64,000 bases of DNA from Enterobacter sp. RHBSTW-00175 (lineage in GTDB: Bacteria; Pseudomonadota; Gammaproteobacteria; Enterobacterales; Enterobacteriaceae), in assembly GCF_013927005.1 (NCBI RefSeq), contig NZ_CP055930.1, positions 1,488,001 through 1,552,000 on the forward strand, read 5' to 3'. Under the pieces are notes generated by a model. It ran no database searches. It worked only from the letters and a program-made list of their open reading frames with translations, and had not been told where the DNA came from. This document shows, piece after piece, positions 60,574 through 64,000 of the stretch. A program made the position numbers and the translations under genes. Every line of letters begins with the position of its first letter. Position 1 is the first letter of the stretch.

Positions 60574-61266
60574 ATGAAAAACAGAATATTTAAACTCTCG
60601 CTGCTGGCTGGCGCAATGATCTTCTCTGGCCTGGCAATGGCTAAACCTTCCGCTACCCTAGCGGTAAAGGGACAGGTCTCGACCGGGACATGTAATATTG
60701 ACTTATCTAAAGATGATATCGCCTTAGGTAATATTAGTGCTGATTCTTTGCCGGCAACTGGAAGCTATGCTTTAAACTCAGCCATTGAGTTTTTGTTTAT
60801 CACATGCACCAGCCCACTGAAATTACAATTTTCTTTTACGGATAATCGTGCAGACTCAGCAATCTCTGCCGATTTGACGAATAGAGGTAGTACTTTTAAC
60901 GGCCGTTTTATGGGTTTGGGTAAAACAGAAGATGGCAAAAAAATAGGCGGGTATTATTTTGCTTTACAGTCTATTATTACGACCATGAATGATAAAGCCA
61001 CCTACATGAATATTCTGGGAAGAAGCAGTAAAGATGGGGCCTGGGAAGAAAATCCTAATCACATTATCTATCCGTTAAATAATGAAGCTGGAATTACGGA
61101 AAATATCTATACTACCATGGCTGAACCTGGTTCACTCGAGCCATACCCGTCTTCCTATACTGAAGTAAGGTATAATGTTTATCCTTATATTTCTAGCGAA
61201 CTTCGCTCTATTACGGATCTGCAAACCATTGATGGTAGCGTGACCTTCAACGTAGATTATCTCTAA
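60574..61266 (+). CDS. Fimbrial subunit B3 (DUF1120-like)
   Basis: A 230-residue secreted pilin-like protein, the last of the array. Signal peptide and first mature strand (MKNRIFKLSLLAGAM to VSTGTC) and tail (ITDLQTIDGSVTFNVDYL) resemble B1 and B2; the middle is different again. It ends just before a strong bidirectional terminator shared with sspB. In E. coli the nan operon and dcuD lie between yhcF and sspB; they are absent at this place. Confidence 0.8.
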   Translation: MKNRIFKLSLLAGAMIFSGLAMAKPSATLAVKGQVSTGTCNIDLSKDDIALGNISADSLPATGSYALNSAIEFLFITCTSPLKLQFSFTDNRADSAISADLTNRGSTFNGRFMGLGKTEDGKKIGGYYFALQSIITTMNDKATYMNILGRSSKDGAWEENPNHIIYPLNNEAGITENIYTTMAEPGSLEPYPSSYTEVRYNVYPYISSELRSITDLQTIDGSVTFNVDYL

Positions 61267-61270
61267 GCGA

Positions 61271-61303
61271 AAGAAAACAGGCCCATTCGGGCCTGTTTTC
61301 TTA
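61271..61303. terminator. Bidirectional terminator between B3 and sspB
   Basis: A 14-bp perfect stem (AAGAAAACAGGCCC / GGGCCTGTTTTCTT, loop ATTC) separates converging genes. Confidence 0.9.
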
Positions 61304-61801
61304 TTTCACAACGCGTAGCGCTGGACGTCCTCCGCGCGGCGGCGGCGGATCGTCATCAGGATCGTGGTCGTTGTGATGGTCAGGTTTGTCGCCATCAATG
61401 ATAGACATCACCGTATCGCTTTCGCGATCGTCAGATACGTCGTCATCATTCAGGCTGGCACCGTCTTCGTCATAAGCCGCTTCCGGCTCGAACATGGTAC
61501 CTGCACCGTTTTCTCGCGCGTAGATGGCCAGCACGGCAGCCAACGGCACGGATACCTGACGCGGCACGCCGCCGAAACGCGCGTTGAAGCGCACTTCGTC
61601 GTTTGCCAGTTCCAGGTTCCCCACTGCACGCGGCGCAATATTCAGCACGATCTGTCCGTCACGCGCGTATTCCATTGGCACCAGCACATCAGGCAACGTC
61701 ACATCCACAACCAGGTGCGGCGTGAGCTGGTTATCCAGCAGCCATTCATAGAAGGCGCGCAGCAGATAAGGACGGCGTGGAGAAAGTTGTGACATTTCCA
61801 C
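61301..61801 (-). CDS. sspB: SspB, ClpXP adaptor for ssrA-tagged proteins
   Basis: SspB tethers ssrA-tagged proteins to ClpXP. It is 166 residues: a folded ssrA-binding domain (about 5-110), an acidic flexible linker, and the ClpX-binding C-terminal tail GGRPALRVVK. The GTG at 61801 was chosen because GTG-GAA-ATG-TCA aligns with the E. coli start MDLS and has GAGG 9 bases upstream. An ATG at 61807, which overlaps the sspA stop, would add two residues and is too near that site. Confidence 0.95.
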   Translation of the reverse strand: MEMSQLSPRRPYLLRAFYEWLLDNQLTPHLVVDVTLPDVLVPMEYARDGQIVLNIAPRAVGNLELANDEVRFNARFGGVPRQVSVPLAAVLAIYARENGAGTMFEPEAAYDEDGASLNDDDVSDDRESDTVMSIIDGDKPDHHNDHDPDDDPPPPRGGRPALRVVK

Positions 61802-61806
61802 AGTCA

Positions 61807-62445
61807 TTAGCCTCGGCCGAGACGCATTTCACGTTCCGGCTCTGTCAGAGAAGCCAGGAAAGAATCGCGTTCAAATACGCGAGTCATGTAGCCTTTCAGC
61901 TCTTTCGAACCCGGGCCACTGAACTCAACGCCCAGGGTAGGCAGACGCCACAGCAACGGTGCCAGATAGCAATCTACCAGGCTGAACTCGTCACTCAGGA
62001 AGAATGGCTTCTGACCAAATACCGGGGCAATCGCCAGCAGTTCTTCGCGCAGTTGCTTACGTGCAGCATCCGCCTCAGACGAGGAACCGTTAACGATGAC
62101 GTTCATCAGCGTATACCAGTCTTTTTCGATACGCTGCATGTACAGGCGGCTTTCACCACGCGCAACAGGGTAAACAGGCATCAGTGGTGGATGCGGGAAA
62201 CGCTCATCCAGGTATTCCATAATGATACGGGATTCCCACAGGGTCAGCTCGCGATCCACAAGCGTTGGTACGCTTTGGCTCGGGTTGAGATCGATCAGAT
62301 CCTGAGGCGGGTTATCCTTTTCCACATGCTCGATCTCAAAACTGACACCCTTCTCGGCCAGCACGATACGAACCTGATGGCTATAAATGTCAGTAGGACC
62401 AGAAAACAGCGTCATTACCGAACGTTTGTTGGCAGCGACAGCCAT
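61807..62445 (-). CDS. sspA: SspA, stringent starvation protein A
   Basis: SspA is an RNA polymerase-associated protein with a glutathione S-transferase fold, which helps stress survival and H-NS control. The 212 residues have an N-terminal thioredoxin-like domain (VMTLFSGPTDIYSHQVRIVL) with the conserved PTL at about 83-87, and an all-helical C-terminal domain. It is upstream of, and coupled to, sspB. Confidence 0.96.
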   Translation of the reverse strand: MAVAANKRSVMTLFSGPTDIYSHQVRIVLAEKGVSFEIEHVEKDNPPQDLIDLNPSQSVPTLVDRELTLWESRIIMEYLDERFPHPPLMPVYPVARGESRLYMQRIEKDWYTLMNVIVNGSSSEADAARKQLREELLAIAPVFGQKPFFLSDEFSLVDCYLAPLLWRLPTLGVEFSGPGSKELKGYMTRVFERDSFLASLTEPEREMRLGRG

Positions 62446-62696
62446 GAAAACCTCCAGGTATATTCAGAATTTTTACTGCTACCGGCCCACCAGGGCCAGC
62501 CAGATGAAATATCGCCCATCCCAGAGAAGACACATTGTTCAAGAATCGAACAAAAATCGAGTATTCACCGATATTTGGGCAGAAAATTGGATGATAGTTT
62601 ACCAGATTTTAAGACCATTGTGGTGAGGGGATTCTGGAAATGTGGAAAAAGAGGACATATATGCATTGAATTTGTGGATAACCTGAGCATTATCCA

Positions 62697-62727
62697 TAAA
62701 AAAAAACCCGCCGAAGCGGGTTTTTCG
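62697..62727 (-). terminator. Terminator after rpsI
   Basis: A stem AAAACCCGC / GCGGGTTTT (loop CGAA) with flanking A and T runs lies about 30 bases after the rpsI stop. Confidence 0.85.
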
Positions 62728-62755
62728 CCAATCGTTCTGCGGAAGCAGAAATTGA

Positions 62756-63151
<396 letters not shown>

Positions 63152-63163
63152 CTATAATCCCGA

Positions 63164-63884
<721 letters not shown>

Positions 63885-64000
63885 TTACGGCATATGCTCA
63901 CGCTTGAGGTACTCTTCGCTTTGCATCTCCTGCAAACGCGACAGGCAGCGCTGGAACTCAAACTTCAGCCGCTCGCCCTGGTACACCTCATATAAAGGCA
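63885..64000 (-). CDS. zapE: ZapE, C-terminal end (gene continues beyond window)
   Basis: The last 37 or so codons of an AFG1-like ATPase that acts at the Z ring. The translated end (LYEVYQGERLKFEF, then CLSRLQEMQSEEYLKREHMP) follows the E. coli ZapE C-terminus nearly residue for residue. It lies upstream of rplM on the same strand, as in E. coli. Confidence 0.9.
   Translation of the reverse strand, partial: PLYEVYQGERLKFEFQRCLSRLQEMQSEEYLKREHMP

Overview
The window is core chromosome of an enterobacterium. Almost every gene has a close Escherichia coli counterpart of matching length. A PmrA/PmrB-like pair between dacB and obgE, and the divergence from E. coli, suggest an Enterobacter-like genus rather than Escherichia. 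I assign no species. No tRNA, rRNA, CRISPR array or prophage was seen.

Bases 1-31540 hold the classic block secG-glmM-folP-ftsH-rlmE / yhbY / greA / dacB-pmrAB-like / obgE-yhbE-rpmA-rplU / ispB / sfsB / murA-ibaG-mlaBCDEF / yrbG-kdsD-kdsC-lptC-lptA-lptB-rpoN-hpf-ptsN-rapZ-npr / mtgA-elbB / arcZ / arcB. It is rich in cell-envelope functions: Mla phospholipid transport, Kdo synthesis, the Lpt bridge, MurA, GlmM, DacB and MtgA. It also carries the nitrogen PTS and sigma-54.

Bases 31600-44101 (lptG, lptF, pepA, holC, valS, yjgM, ahr, a fused dihydroxyacetone kinase, yjgR) lie far away in E. coli, on the other side of oriC. Here they sit exactly between arcB and yhcC, in a circularly permuted order. 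The last codons of yhcC now read antisense through the end of yjgR. Two successive origin-spanning inversions would explain this.

Bases 44081-51600 carry yhcC and gltBD (glutamate synthase), with a long regulatory region and a short upstream ORF before gltB. Bases 51787-61266 hold a Yhc-type chaperone/usher fimbrial locus. Two inverted IS1 copies have broken it: the chaperone is cut in two and partly deleted, and the segment with the chaperone C-terminus, usher, minor subunit and first pilin pair is inverted. Undoing the inversion gives one operon: chaperone-usher-minor subunit-(A-B)x3. The A pilins are nearly identical and the B pilins have constant ends with variable middles. The window ends with sspB-sspA, rpsI-rplM and the 3' end of zapE.
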